From: Myxococcales bacterium
GTDB taxonomy: Bacteria > Myxococcota_A > Polyangia > Haliangiales > Haliangiaceae
Direction of reading: 5' to 3'
NCBI GenBank assembly: GCA_947483555.1
Contig: CANKMW010000067.1
Location: 1-50,761, forward strand
DNA: 50,761 nucleotides
Shown here: positions 39,535 to 50,742 of the stretch, in pieces
Layout of the letters: the number at the start of each line of letters is the position of its first letter
Numbering within the stretch: position 1 is the stretch's first letter
Made by a program: the position numbers and the translations under genes
The notes under the pieces: model-generated
The model's input: the letters and a program-made list of their open reading frames with translations, nothing else
Told to the model about the DNA's origin: nothing
Database searches by the model: none

Positions 39535-40548
39535 GTGGACTGGCCCCTCGCCACCGATGGCTTCCGCGCCTACCTGGCGGTCGAGCGCGGCTACTCGCCG
39601 CGGACCGTGGACAGCTACCTGCGCGAGGTCGACGCGTTCCGCGCCGGCCTGGACGCGCGCGGCGGCGAGCCGCTGCCGATCGCGGCGCTCGACGCGATCG
39701 CGGTCCGCCATCACCTGGCCGGGTTGTTCGGCCACAACCAGGCCGCCACCATCGGTCGCAAGCTGTCGGCGCTGCGCACCTTCTTCCGCTGGCTGTACCG
39801 GAAGCGGGCGATCGCGGCCAACCCGGCGGCGGCGATCCGTGGCCCCAAGAAGAAGCGCCCCTTGCCGCGCGCGCTCGACATCGACGACACCTTTCGCCTC
39901 GTCGAGGCGCCGACCACCGCGGCGCGGCCGCCGGCGCGCCGCCGGTCCGACGCCGAAGCGGTCCGCGCTGCGGCCCTGCGCCTGCGCGACCAGGCGATCC
40001 TCGAGGTCCTCTACGGCGCCGGCCTGCGGGTTTCGGAGGCGTGCAACCTCGACAGCGGCGACCTCGATCGCGATCGCTACGGCACGCTGACCGTGACCGT
40101 GCGGCGCGGCAAGGGCGGCAAGTCGCGCGTCGTCCCCCTTGGCGACGCCGCCGGGCGCGCGCTGGCGGCGTGGCAGGCGGCGCGCGGCGCGTTCACGCGC
40201 GGCCCGGTGCTGTTCGTCGGCGCCAGCGGCGGTCGGCTGACGCCGCGCAGCGTGCAGCGGCTGACCCGCGCCTGGGGCACCGCCGCCGGGGTGGCGGCGC
40301 GGCCGACGCCGCACGCGTTGCGGCACTCGTTCGCCACCCACCTCCTCGACGGCAAGGTCGACCTGCGCTCGATCCAGGAGCTGCTCGGGCACGCCAGCCT
40401 GTCGTCGACGCAGATCTACACCAAGGTCTCGCTCGATCACCTGATGACCGTCTACGACCAGGCGCATCCCCGGGCCCGCGCCGAAGCCGCCGCCGCGGCG
40501 TTGCCCGCGGCAGGATCGGCGCCGGGCGGCGGACCGGACGATCGCTAG
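39535..40548 (+). CDS. xerC: Tyrosine recombinase XerC
   Basis: A 337-residue site-specific recombinase that resolves chromosome dimers at dif with XerD. The N-terminal SAM-like core-binding domain is 5-105. The catalytic domain has all the key residues: R165 (GAGLRVSEAC), K193 (GKGGKSR), H260 and R263 (HALRHSFATHLL), H286 (LLGHASLSSTQIYT) and the nucleophile Y295. The C-terminal 30 residues are an Ala/Gly-rich tail beyond the usual length. Placement just before hslVU matches codV of Bacillus, so XerC/CodV is the best call. The GTG start is supported by the -10 box 6 nt upstream. Confidence 0.93.
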   Translation: MDWPLATDGFRAYLAVERGYSPRTVDSYLREVDAFRAGLDARGGEPLPIAALDAIAVRHHLAGLFGHNQAATIGRKLSALRTFFRWLYRKRAIAANPAAAIRGPKKKRPLPRALDIDDTFRLVEAPTTAARPPARRRSDAEAVRAAALRLRDQAILEVLYGAGLRVSEACNLDSGDLDRDRYGTLTVTVRRGKGGKSRVVPLGDAAGRALAAWQAARGAFTRGPVLFVGASGGRLTPRSVQRLTRAWGTAAGVAARPTPHALRHSFATHLLDGKVDLRSIQELLGHASLSSTQIYTKVSLDHLMTVYDQAHPRARAEAAAAALPAAGSAPGGGPDDR

Positions 40549-40606
40549 CGGGTCACGATTTCCGAAGCGTGGCCCCGTGCTAAGCAGTCGGGCGAGCCCT
40601 CGCCCC

Positions 40607-41164
40607 ATGCCGACGCCGAACCCGAACCCTGTCCGCCTGCGCTCCACCACCATCCTCACCGTCCGCCGCGGTCCGTCGGTGGTGGTGGCCGGCGATGGCC
40701 AGGTGTCGCTCGGCAACACGGTCGTCAAGTCGGGTGCCAAGAAGGTGCGTCGGCTGGGCGAGGGTAACGCGGTCGCCGGCTTCGCCGGCTCGGCCGCCGA
40801 CGGCCTGGCGTTGTTCGAGCGCCTCGACGGCAAGCTGCGCGAGCACCGCGGCAACCTGCGCCGCGCGGCGGTCGAGCTGGCCAAGGACTGGCGCAACGAC
40901 AAGGCGCTGCGCCGTCTCGAGGCCATGTTGCTGGTCGCCGACCGCGACGTGACCTTCCTGCTGTCGGGCTCGGGTGACGTGATCGAGCCCGACGACGGGA
41001 TCGCCGCCATCGGCTCGGGCGGGCCCTACGCGCTGGCCGCGGCGCGGGCGCTGTACGGCCACACCGAGCTCGGCGCGCGGGCGATCGCCGAGACCGCGCT
41101 CGGCATCGCCGCCGACATCTGCATCTACACCAACCGTTCGATCACGATCGAGGAGCTGTCGTGA
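40607..41164 (+). CDS. hslV: HslV protease subunit of HslUV
   Basis: A 185-residue threonine peptidase that forms a two-ring dodecamer and degrades proteins unfolded by HslU. The active-site region RSTTILTVRRG gives T14 as the N-terminal nucleophile after processing, so about 13 residues of propeptide must be removed, whereas E. coli HslV loses only Met. Then follow GDGQVSLGNTVVKSGAKKVRRL and the GSGGPYALAAARAL substrate channel element. The ATG at 40607 is preferred over an upstream in-frame TTG-type start. A weak promoter (TTTCCG-16-TAAGCA) lies in the 58-bp gap after xerC. The stop overlaps hslU (GTGA). Confidence 0.94.
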   Translation: MPTPNPNPVRLRSTTILTVRRGPSVVVAGDGQVSLGNTVVKSGAKKVRRLGEGNAVAGFAGSAADGLALFERLDGKLREHRGNLRRAAVELAKDWRNDKALRRLEAMLLVADRDVTFLLSGSGDVIEPDDGIAAIGSGGPYALAAARALYGHTELGARAIAETALGIAADICIYTNRSITIEELS

Positions 41165-42540
41165 CCAGCGCGCGGCTGCCCGGTGACGACGCGCTCACGC
41201 CGGCCGCCATCGTCACCGAGCTCGATCGCTACATCGTCGGTCAGAAGGATGCCAAGCGCGCGGTCGCGGTGGCGCTGCGTAACCGCTGGCGGCGGCAGCA
41301 GGTCGGCGGCGAGCTCAAGGACGAGATCTCGCCCAAGAACATCATCCTCATCGGACCGACCGGGGTCGGCAAGACCGAGATCGCCCGCCGCCTGGCGCGG
41401 CTGGCGCGGGCGCCGTTTCTCAAGGTCGAGGCCTCCAAGTTCACCGAGGTCGGTTACGTCGGCCGCGACGTCGACTCGATCATCCGCGATCTGGTCGAGG
41501 TCGCCGTCAAGCTGGTGCGCGACGAGGAGGCCATCAAGGTCCGGCCCCGCGCGCGCGACAACGCCGAGGAGCGGGTGCTCGATCTGTTGCTGCCGCGGCC
41601 GCCGCAGGCGCGCTCGTTCGCCGATCGCCCCGGCGAGCCGTCGACCGCCGACGACGCCACCCGCGACAAGCTGCGCGCCATGCTGCGCGACGGGCGCCTC
41701 GACGACCGCGAGGTCGAGGTCGACATCGCCGAGGACGGCGCGCCGTTCATGAACGTGCTGTCGGGGGGCGCCGGGCAGGGCGGCCTCGACGAGATGATGG
41801 GCAACCTCAAGGACATGTTCGGCGGCCTGGGCCGGCGCACGCGCCGTCATCGCCTGAAGGTGCCGGCGGCGTGGAACGCGCTCACCGAGGAGGAGGTCGA
41901 CAAGCTGGTCGACAAGGATCGGCTGACCCGCGAAGCGGTGCAGCGCGCCGAACACCACGGCATCGTGTTCCTCGACGAGATCGACAAGATCGCCGGCAGC
42001 CACGAGCGGGTCGGCGCCGACGTTTCACGCCAGGGCGTGCAGCGCGACCTGTTGCCGATCGTCGAGGGCACGACGGTCACCACCAAGTATGGTCCGGTCA
42101 AGTCCGACCACATCCTGTTCATCGCCGCCGGGGCGTTCCACACCGCCAAGCCGTCGGACCTCATCCCCGAGCTCCAGGGCCGGTTCCCGATCCGGGTCGA
42201 GCTCGAGCCGCTCACCGCCGCCGACTTCGTCCGCATCCTGACCGAGCCCAGGAACGCGCTCACGGTCCAGTACGCGGCGCTCCTGGCCACCGAAGGCGTC
42301 ACCATCCAGTGGACCCCCGAGGCGGTCGAGGAGCTTGCCCGCATCGCCGCCGACGTCAACGCCCGGACCGCGAACATCGGCGCCCGGCGGCTCCACACCG
42401 TGCTCGAGCGGCTGCTCGACGACCTGCTCTACAACGCTCCCGACATCGGCATCCAGACCATCCCGATCACCAAGAGCTACGTCGTCGAGCGGCTGGGCGC
42501 CATCGCTGCCGACGACGACCTGGCCCGCTACGTGCTGTAG
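41161..42540 (+). CDS. hslU: HslU ATPase subunit of HslUV
   Basis: A 459-residue AAA+ unfoldase that feeds HslV. Walker A is GPTGVGKT (65-72), the pore-loop motif GYVGRD (about 98-103) is intact, the I domain spans about 110-245 with a glycine-rich DEMMGNLKDMFGGLG stretch, Walker B is GIVFLDEIDKI, and the C-terminal sensor-2 region includes GARRLHTVLERLLDD. The protein ends in DLARYVL, matching the C-terminal tail that inserts into HslV. The GTG start overlaps the hslV stop, coupling synthesis of the two subunits. Confidence 0.96.
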   Translation: MTSARLPGDDALTPAAIVTELDRYIVGQKDAKRAVAVALRNRWRRQQVGGELKDEISPKNIILIGPTGVGKTEIARRLARLARAPFLKVEASKFTEVGYVGRDVDSIIRDLVEVAVKLVRDEEAIKVRPRARDNAEERVLDLLLPRPPQARSFADRPGEPSTADDATRDKLRAMLRDGRLDDREVEVDIAEDGAPFMNVLSGGAGQGGLDEMMGNLKDMFGGLGRRTRRHRLKVPAAWNALTEEEVDKLVDKDRLTREAVQRAEHHGIVFLDEIDKIAGSHERVGADVSRQGVQRDLLPIVEGTTVTTKYGPVKSDHILFIAAGAFHTAKPSDLIPELQGRFPIRVELEPLTAADFVRILTEPRNALTVQYAALLATEGVTIQWTPEAVEELARIAADVNARTANIGARRLHTVLERLLDDLLYNAPDIGIQTIPITKSYVVERLGAIAADDDLARYVL

Positions 42541-42591
42541 ACGTCGCGCCGTGAAGGATCCTCGCCGGGCTGGCCGTGGTACGAGATCGCG

Positions 42592-43482
42592 GTGGAAGCC
42601 CAGGTCGTGAGCCCGGTCGAAGGCCTGATCGCCAAGGCTCGCGTCCTGGTCGAGGCGTTGCCGTACATCTCGGCGTTCCGCGGCAAGACCGTGGTGGTCA
42701 AGATCGGCGGCGCCGCGCTCGAGGATCCGGTCCTGCGCCAGCGCTTCGCCGAGGATCTGATCCTGCTCGACTGGGTCGGCATCGATCTGGTCGTGGTCCA
42801 CGGCGGCGGCCGGCAGATCACGCAGATGCTCGAACGCGTCGGCCACACCGCGACCTTCGTCGACGGTCAGCGCGTCACCGACGCCGCCACGCTCGAGATC
42901 GTCGAGATGGTGCTGGGCGGGACGCTCAACCAGGAGCTGGTGCGCCTGGTCAACCACATGGGCGGCGCCGCGGTCGGCATCACCGGCTGCGATGGCGGCC
43001 TGGCGATGGCCCGGATCACCCGGCCCGAGCTGGGCCTGGTCGGCGACGTGGTCGCGGTCGACCGCACCGTGATCGACCGCCTGCTGCCCGAGTACATCCC
43101 GGTGGTGGCGCCGCTCGCCACCGGCCCCGACGGCGGCGCGCTCAACGTCAACGCCGATGTCTTCGCGGCCCGCCTGGCCCAGGCGCTCGGCGCCGAGAAG
43201 CTGGTCTTGCTCACCGACATCGCCGGGGTCCTCGATGGCGAGCGCCGGCTCATCTCCAGCCTCACCGACGCCGAGGCGCGCACCCTGATCGCGGACGGCG
43301 TGATCGCGGGCGGCATGATCCCCAAGGTCGAGCAGGCGCTGGTCGCGCTCGCCGCCGGCGTGCACAAGATCCACATCATCGACGGTCGCCTCGAGCACGC
43401 GTTGCTGCTCGAGATCTTCACCCGCGATGGCGTCGGCACCCAGCTGGTGGCGACGCCTGCAGCCACGAAGGACGCGCCATGA
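42592..43482 (+). CDS. argB: Acetylglutamate kinase
   Basis: A 296-residue enzyme that phosphorylates N-acetylglutamate, the second step of arginine synthesis. Motifs: VVVKIGGAAL with the ATP-contacting K37, VVVHGGGRQI, a GGTLNQELVRLVNHMGGAAVGI core (abridged), NVNADVFAARLAQALGAEKLVLLTD and GGMIPKVEQAL. An N-terminal helix (about 8-27) is of the kind seen in hexameric, arginine-inhibited forms, so feedback inhibition is likely. The GTG at 42592 has a TACGAG 6 nt before it; a GTG at 42607 is an alternative. It ends in an ATGA overlap with argD. Confidence 0.95.
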   Translation: MEAQVVSPVEGLIAKARVLVEALPYISAFRGKTVVVKIGGAALEDPVLRQRFAEDLILLDWVGIDLVVVHGGGRQITQMLERVGHTATFVDGQRVTDAATLEIVEMVLGGTLNQELVRLVNHMGGAAVGITGCDGGLAMARITRPELGLVGDVVAVDRTVIDRLLPEYIPVVAPLATGPDGGALNVNADVFAARLAQALGAEKLVLLTDIAGVLDGERRLISSLTDAEARTLIADGVIAGGMIPKVEQALVALAAGVHKIHIIDGRLEHALLLEIFTRDGVGTQLVATPAATKDAP

Positions 43483-44711
43483 CCCGCACTGCCGATCTGC
43501 TCGCCATCGCCGAGCGCACGTTCGTCAAGAACTACCGCCAGCAACCGATCGTGCTGGCGCGCGGCGCCGGCGCCGAGCTCTGGGACGTCGACGGCCGCCG
43601 CTACCTCGACATGACCGCCGGCATCGCGGTGTGCTGTCTCGGCCACGCCCACCCCGAGCTGACCCGCCGCCTGGCCGAGCAGCTCGGGCGCCTCACCCAC
43701 GTCTCGAACCTGTACTGGAACGACCAGCAGATCCTGGCGGCCGAGGCGCTGACGTCGCGGTCGTTCGCCGATCGGGTCTTCTTCTGCAACTCGGGCGCCG
43801 AGGCCAACGAGGCGGCGGTCAAGCTGGTGCGGCGCTGGCAGCAGGTGGTCGCCAACCAGCCGGCGCGCACCACGATGGTCGCCACCCACGGCAGCTTCCA
43901 CGGTCGCTCGGTCGCCACCGTCTCGCTCACCGGTCAGCCCAAGTACCGCGAAGGTTTCGGGCCGCTGTTCGGTCCGGTCGAGTTCGTCCCGTTCGCCGAT
44001 CTCGCCGCGACCCGGGCCGCGCTCTCGCAGCCGACCGCGTGCGCCTTCATCGTCGAGCCGATCCAGGCCGAAGGCGGCATCATCGTGCCGCCGCCGGGCT
44101 ACCTCGCTGGCCTGCGCGAGATCTGCGACGCCACCGGCACGCTGCTGGTCTTCGACGAGGTCCAGACCGGCGTCGGCCGCACCGGTCGCTGGTGGGGCCA
44201 CGAGCACGACGGCGTCACCCCCGATGTCATGACCCTCGCCAAGGGGCTGGGCGGCGGCGTCCCGGTCGGCGCCGTGTGCGCCACCGAGCGGGCGGCGGCC
44301 GGACTGGCGGCGCAGGTCGGCGGCGCGGTGCCGCACGCCTCGACCTTCGGCGGCAACCCGCTGGCGACCGCAGCCGCCAACGCCGTGCTCGAGATCATCG
44401 AGCGCGACGGCCTCTTGTCCCACGTCACCGAGACCGGTGCGTACCTGGGCGCCCAGCTCGCGGGGCTGGTGCGGTCCGCGCCGGGGGCTGCGCTCGAGGC
44501 TCGCGGCCGCGGTCTCCTGCGCGGACTGCGGGTCGCCGCCGGCGCGGCGGCCGTGGTCGCCCGCGCTCGCGAGCTCGGGGTCCTGCTCTCGCTGGCCGGC
44601 GCCGATGTGGTGCGCTTCGCACCCTCGTACGTCGCCACCCGGGCCCACGTCGACGAAGCCGTGGCAACCCTCGCCAAGGTCCTGGCCGAGGGCGTCGCCA
44701 ACCCGACGTAG
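43479..44711 (+). CDS. argD: Acetylornithine aminotransferase
   Basis: A 410-residue PLP enzyme converting N-acetylglutamate semialdehyde to N-acetylornithine. Motifs: FFCNSGAEANEAAVKL, THGSFHGRSVATVSLTGQ, VEPIQAEGGI, LVFDEVQTGVGRTG and the Schiff-base lysine K255 in MTLAKGLGGG, followed by HASTFGGNPLA. It may also serve in lysine synthesis, as in enterobacteria. The ATG overlaps the argB stop. Length is normal. Confidence 0.95.
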   Translation: MTRTADLLAIAERTFVKNYRQQPIVLARGAGAELWDVDGRRYLDMTAGIAVCCLGHAHPELTRRLAEQLGRLTHVSNLYWNDQQILAAEALTSRSFADRVFFCNSGAEANEAAVKLVRRWQQVVANQPARTTMVATHGSFHGRSVATVSLTGQPKYREGFGPLFGPVEFVPFADLAATRAALSQPTACAFIVEPIQAEGGIIVPPPGYLAGLREICDATGTLLVFDEVQTGVGRTGRWWGHEHDGVTPDVMTLAKGLGGGVPVGAVCATERAAAGLAAQVGGAVPHASTFGGNPLATAAANAVLEIIERDGLLSHVTETGAYLGAQLAGLVRSAPGAALEARGRGLLRGLRVAAGAAAVVARARELGVLLSLAGADVVRFAPSYVATRAHVDEAVATLAKVLAEGVANPT

Positions 44712-44738
44712 TCCCGTACTCTTCGTTGGAGACCCGTC

Positions 44739-45659
44739 ATGCCGCACTTCCTCACCCTGGCCGGACTGTCGGCGACCTCGCTCACCGAGCTGCTCGACGC
44801 CAGCGCTGCCTACAAGCGGGCCCGGCCGCATGCAGCTGCGCCGTGGCTGGCCGGCAAGCATGTCGCGCTGGTGATGGAGAAGGCGTCGACCCGCACCCGG
44901 GTCGGCTTCGAGGTCGCGGTCCGCGAGCTCGGCGGCCACGCCACGGTGATCACCACCGAGGGTTCGCAGCTCGGCCGCGGCGAGCCGGTCGAGGACACCG
45001 CCCGCGTGCTGGGGCGCTTCTGCCACGCCGTCGTGTACCGCACCTTCGGCGACGAGCGGCTGCAGCGCATGGCGACCTCGGCGGCGGTGCCGGTGATCAA
45101 CGCGCTCACCGACCGCGAGCACCCTTGTCAGATCGTCGCCGATCTCCTGACCGTGCGCGAGCACCTCGGGACGCTCGATGTCCGCTATGCCTGGATCGGC
45201 GACGGCAACAACGTGGCGGTGAGCTGGCTGCACGCCGCCGCGGTGTTCAAGCTGACGCTGACGCTGGCCTGTCCGGCTGGCTACCACCCCGATCCGGATG
45301 TGGTCGCCGACGCTCGCGCAGCTGGTGCGACCATCGAGGTGGTGGCCGATCCGGTCCTCGCCGCCCGCGGCGCCGACGTGATCATGACCGATGTCTGGGC
45401 CTCGATGGGGCAGGAGGACGAGGCCCGCGCGCGGGCCGAGGCGTTCGCCGGCTACCTGGTCGACGACGGCCTGTTCCTGGAGGCGTCGGGGCGCGCCATC
45501 GCCCTGCACTGTCTGCCCGCCCACCGCGGCGAGGAGATCTCGGCGTCGGTCCTCGATGGACCGCGCGGCGCCGCGGTCTGGGACCAGGCCGAGAACCGCA
45601 TGCACTCGCACAAGGCGATCCTCGAGCTGGCCCTCACCGGGCGCGCCCATGGACCGTGA
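44739..45659 (+). CDS. argF: Ornithine carbamoyltransferase
   Basis: A 306-residue enzyme making citrulline from ornithine and carbamoyl phosphate. Carbamoyl-phosphate motif STRTR (50-54), HPCQ (128-131), the ornithine-loop DVWASMGQE, and HCLPAHRGEEI with the catalytic Cys258. There is a clear Shine-Dalgarno (TTGGAG) 8 nt before the ATG, unlike most heads here, and a TACTCT just upstream, so it may also have its own promoter. It completes an argB-argD-argF set; argC, argJ, argG and argH are not in the window. Confidence 0.95.
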   Translation: MPHFLTLAGLSATSLTELLDASAAYKRARPHAAAPWLAGKHVALVMEKASTRTRVGFEVAVRELGGHATVITTEGSQLGRGEPVEDTARVLGRFCHAVVYRTFGDERLQRMATSAAVPVINALTDREHPCQIVADLLTVREHLGTLDVRYAWIGDGNNVAVSWLHAAAVFKLTLTLACPAGYHPDPDVVADARAAGATIEVVADPVLAARGADVIMTDVWASMGQEDEARARAEAFAGYLVDDGLFLEASGRAIALHCLPAHRGEEISASVLDGPRGAAVWDQAENRMHSHKAILELALTGRAHGP

Positions 45660-45699
45660 TCGCGGTCCGAGGCCGCGTGATACCTTCGGACCGTTCCGG

Positions 45700-47031
45700 A
45701 TGAGCGCCGTTCCCCCCGCAATCCCTGACGTCGGCGCGACCACCCAGCGCCTGGCGCAGAACCCTCGGTTCGACCCGCTGAAGGCGGGGTTCGGGACCGA
45801 GGAGTACTTCGTGTGGTCGCGCTTCGACGGCATCACGACGCTCAAGGACCTCATCCTGATGACCGGCCTGCCCACCGACCGGGCGATCGACATCGTCCGC
45901 ACGCTGTGGCAGCGCGGTGCCATCGTGGCGGGCCCGGAGCCGAGCGCCGGGGCCGCCCGCGGCACCGGCACGCTGCCCGCGGTGTCGCGGGTCTCCTCCC
46001 CACCTCCAACGACGCGCCCACCCCCGGTGGCCCGAGTCACAACGCAACCCGCCGTGGCGCGAGTCACCGCGCCACCCCCCGTGGCGCGAGTCCCCACGCC
46101 GCCCCCCGTGGCGCGAGTCCCCACGCCGCCCTCGGTTGCGCGAACCACCACCCCGCCCCGTAGCACCATGGCGCCGCCGGTCGGGCTGCGGCCCCCGGCC
46201 TCGAGCGTCGCGCCGTCAACGGCACGCCCGGCCATCAGCCCGACCCGGTCGACGAACGATGAGACCCACCGGGAGCCAGGGCTCACCGTGGTCGCGCCGA
46301 TCCCTGAGCTCACCGCGCCCACCGGGAGCGAACAGCGGGCGCTGGCCGAGCCGTCCGCGATGTCCGAGTCCGACCGCCGGCGGGTGCTGGCCGGCCTGCG
46401 CCTGGTCTCGGCCGGCGATCCGTGGCAGTTGCTCGGCGTGCCACGGGGGTCCGACAAGCGGGCGCTCAAACGAGCCTTCTTCGAGCGCTCCAAGCTGTTC
46501 CACCCCGACCGCTACTATGGCAAGGAAATCGGTGCCTACGCGGGCCGCCTGTTCACCGTGTTCGAGGCGATCACCAGCGCCCACGCCGATCTGACCGACG
46601 GCGGCCAGTCGCGGCGTAACACCGGCTCGGCAGCCGCCACGGCGCCGCAGACGCCGGCCGAGTACGCGGCCGAGCTGTTCGACCGTGCCTGCGTCGCCGA
46701 GGTCTCCGGTGACCCGCCCCAGGCGCTGAAGCTGTTCGCCGCCGCCGTCAAGCTCGACGGCCAGGCCCGCTACCTGCGGCGGGCGGCGGAGTGTGCGCTC
46801 GCCGGCGGCGAGCTGCGCACCGCCGAGGACTACGCCAAGAAGGCGGTCGCCCTCGAGGGCAGCGACCCGTCGATGGCGCGCATCCTGGGCAAGGTCCTGC
46901 GCCAGCTCGGCAAGTTCGAGTCGGCCGAGGAGGTGCTGGTGATGGCGCTGGCCATGAAGAGCGAAAACGACACGCTCATGCGCGAGCTGGCGGCCGAGCT
47001 ACGCGCGGTGCGGGCCGACCTGGTGCGCTGA
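45700..47031 (+). CDS. J-domain protein with small N-terminal domain and TPR tail
   Basis: A 443-residue co-chaperone. Residues about 15-77 form a small domain (YFVWSRFDGITTLKDLILMTGL, TLWQRGAIV) that also occurs at the C-terminus of the protein encoded at 49026. Residues 100-235 are a disordered Pro-rich linker with five 9-residue PPPVARVPT-type repeats. The J domain is about 240-305 with the HPD motif at 268-270. Residues 320-443 are TPR-like. It lies upstream of a divergent dnaK and is its probable partner. The ATG at 45700 follows an extended -10 TGATACCTT by 13 nt; an ATG at 45649 overlapping argF is possible. Confidence 0.82.
   Translation: MSAVPPAIPDVGATTQRLAQNPRFDPLKAGFGTEEYFVWSRFDGITTLKDLILMTGLPTDRAIDIVRTLWQRGAIVAGPEPSAGAARGTGTLPAVSRVSSPPPTTRPPPVARVTTQPAVARVTAPPPVARVPTPPPVARVPTPPSVARTTTPPRSTMAPPVGLRPPASSVAPSTARPAISPTRSTNDETHREPGLTVVAPIPELTAPTGSEQRALAEPSAMSESDRRRVLAGLRLVSAGDPWQLLGVPRGSDKRALKRAFFERSKLFHPDRYYGKEIGAYAGRLFTVFEAITSAHADLTDGGQSRRNTGSAAATAPQTPAEYAAELFDRACVAEVSGDPPQALKLFAAAVKLDGQARYLRRAAECALAGGELRTAEDYAKKAVALEGSDPSMARILGKVLRQLGKFESAEEVLVMALAMKSENDTLMRELAAELRAVRADLVR
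46018..46152. repeat. 27-bp repeats in J-protein linker
   Basis: Five tandem 27-nt units encode PPPVARVPT-like nonapeptides. Length multiple of three, so slippage keeps the frame. Confidence 0.88.
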
Positions 47032-47057
47032 GGGTCCACGCTGGCCCACCCCACCGC

Positions 47058-47075
47058 CTGACACCTTCGTGTCAG
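47058..47075. terminator. Hairpin after J-protein gene
   Basis: CTGACAC-CTTC-GTGTCAG, a perfect 7-bp stem with a 4-nt loop, starts 27 nt after the J-protein stop. No T-run follows. A 9-bp inverted pair (CCACCCCAC at 47046 and GTGGGGTGG at 47121) flanks it. It may separate the J gene from dnaK transcription. No gene lies in the 162-bp gap. Confidence 0.45.
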
Positions 47076-47193
47076 CGCGGCGCCGGGCCCCGAAGCCATC
47101 GGTGGGCGGATCGGGTAGTCGTGGGGTGGTCGTAAACCTACGGATGCCCGGCAACTGGCCAAGACCCCCGAAATCCTGCGAGACTATGGGCAC

Positions 47194-49024
<1,831 letters not shown>

Positions 49025-49026
<2 letters not shown>

Positions 49027-49067
49027 TGAGAGGACCTGCCGACCCAGTGAGAGGATCTGCGGACATC
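49025..49067. repeat. 21-bp duplication at a gene start
   Basis: AGTGAGAGGACCTGCCGAC and AGTGAGAGGATCTGCGGAC are offset by 21 bp, so two in-frame GTG starts (49026 and 49047) exist for the following gene. Confidence 0.8.
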
Positions 49068-50633
49068 GATGGGCTGGTCGCCCATGGGCTCGATCGCTAC
49101 CGCGCCGGCGACATCGACGGCGCGCTGACGGCGTGGGAGGCCGCGCTCGCCGCTGACCCCGACGATCCGCGCGCGCTCGGTTACGTCGACTACGTCCGTC
49201 AGAACTACGACGAGCTGTCCGGCGATGGCCAGTTGCCGATGAGCGAGATGCTGATCCCGTTCGGGCTCGCCCACGGCGACGACGACGACGACTACGAGGT
49301 CTCGATCACCCCCGGCGAGCCCGAGGGCGCCGATCGGGCTGAGAGTGCGACCCAGCCCAATCGCGGCAGCCCGGCATCGGCGCCCGAGCCGTCGGTCGAC
49401 GACGGCTGGGGGCTCGATGCCGACAGCGAGCCGACCTGGTTCACCGGGCCAACCCGGCAGGCCCTCGACCTCGCCGCGGCGGCCTATGCCGGGCTCGAGC
49501 GACCCGACCCCGGCAGCGGCTGGATCGAGCTGGAGGCCGACGAACCAGCCCCCGGCAGCCGCTCGGTCTCCGAAGGCGGGTTCGGCGACGACGAGCGGAC
49601 TCGGGATTTTCAGCAGGTGCGCGCCGCGTTGCCGTTCGATCTCGCGCCCGACTTCGCCGCCGAGCCGTCGGCCGACCAGTCGGGCGAGGCCACGCTCGAG
49701 CTGGGTCGCGCCGAGTTTGGCGCCGAGTTCACCGGCGAACGCACCACCGAACGGCGGGCGGCGCAGCTGGCGCCCGAGGTCATGCGCGGACTCGGCCTTG
49801 GCGGGTCGGTGGCTTCGGGTGAGCGCCGCGCTGGATCGGAAGAGCTGACCACCGAGGCGTGGCCGCACGGCCAGCTCGATCTGGCGCCGCCGAGCGTCGA
49901 GGTCGATCTGCCGGCCTTGGGCCTGGGCGAGCCGTCGCTGGCGGATCTGGGAGCGCCGATCGTCGAGCCGCTGCCGCCACCGGAGCGGTTCGAGGATGAG
50001 GGAACCGCCGATCTCAAGGGCAAGGTCCAGCAAGCCTGGGCCGCTGCCCGCGACGACGACCGCCGACCGATCGAGGTCGAGGAGCTGTTGTTGCCACCGC
50101 CGCCGTCGGCGCTGGGCGTCGTCGACGATGACTCGCGCGACGAGCCGCGAGGTGGTCGCGGGCTCACCGCCGACCAGGAGGTGACCGCCAGGTTGTCGGA
50201 GGAGATCGATCGCGGCGCGCCGCCGCGCGAGTCGCACGACGAGCGGGCCCGCCGTCGCATCGCCGCTTTGCTCGAGCGAGCCCAGGCGGCGGCGAGCGCC
50301 GAGGATCACTCGACCGCGGTCGCCGCCATCGACCTGGCGCTGTCGGAGGCGCCCGAGGTCGCCGCGGCCCAGAAGCTGGTGCACCGGAGCCGCGATCTCA
50401 TCCTCGACTGCTACTACCGCTTCTTCGGCAGCCTGGACAAGATGCCGGTCCTGGCCGCGCCGCTGGCCGAGTTGACCCGTCGTCCGCTCGATCCCCGCGC
50501 CGCGTTCCTGCTGTCGCGGATCGACGGTTCGCTGACCTTCGACGAGGTCCTCGACGTGGCCGGCATGGGTCGGCTCGAGGCCTGTCGCCACCTGGCCCAC
50601 CTGCTGTGGCGCGGGGTGTGGATCTCATCCTGA
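49026..50633 (+). CDS. Acidic scaffold protein with TPR and small C-terminal domain
   Basis: A 535-residue soluble protein. Residues about 12-50 form one TPR (DRYRAGDIDGALTAWEAALAADPDDPRAL). About 70-400 is acidic, low-complexity and probably disordered (GDDDDDY, many Asp/Glu/Pro). Residues 410-465 are helical, TPR-like. Residues about 475-533 repeat the small domain of the J protein (LDPRAAFLLSRIDGSLTFDEVLDVAGM, LLWRGVWI). It is coupled to the divergent dnaK through a TAGTG overlap, so it is likely a client adaptor or scaffold for that chaperone. Two GTG starts 21 bp apart are possible. Confidence 0.75.
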
Positions 50634-50742
50634 GCAGGGCGGGGAGATCCGGACCGCGGCTTGATCCGCCGGCGGCTTGAAGTTGGGGCAGAGCCCATGC
50701 CATCGAGGGTTTGCAAAGACTCTCTCGACGGAAGGATGCCCC

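Noticed and set aside
40549..40606. Leaderless start for hslV
   Set aside because: The nearest -10-like box (TAAGCA) is 20 nt from the ATG, so the geometry does not fit the group.
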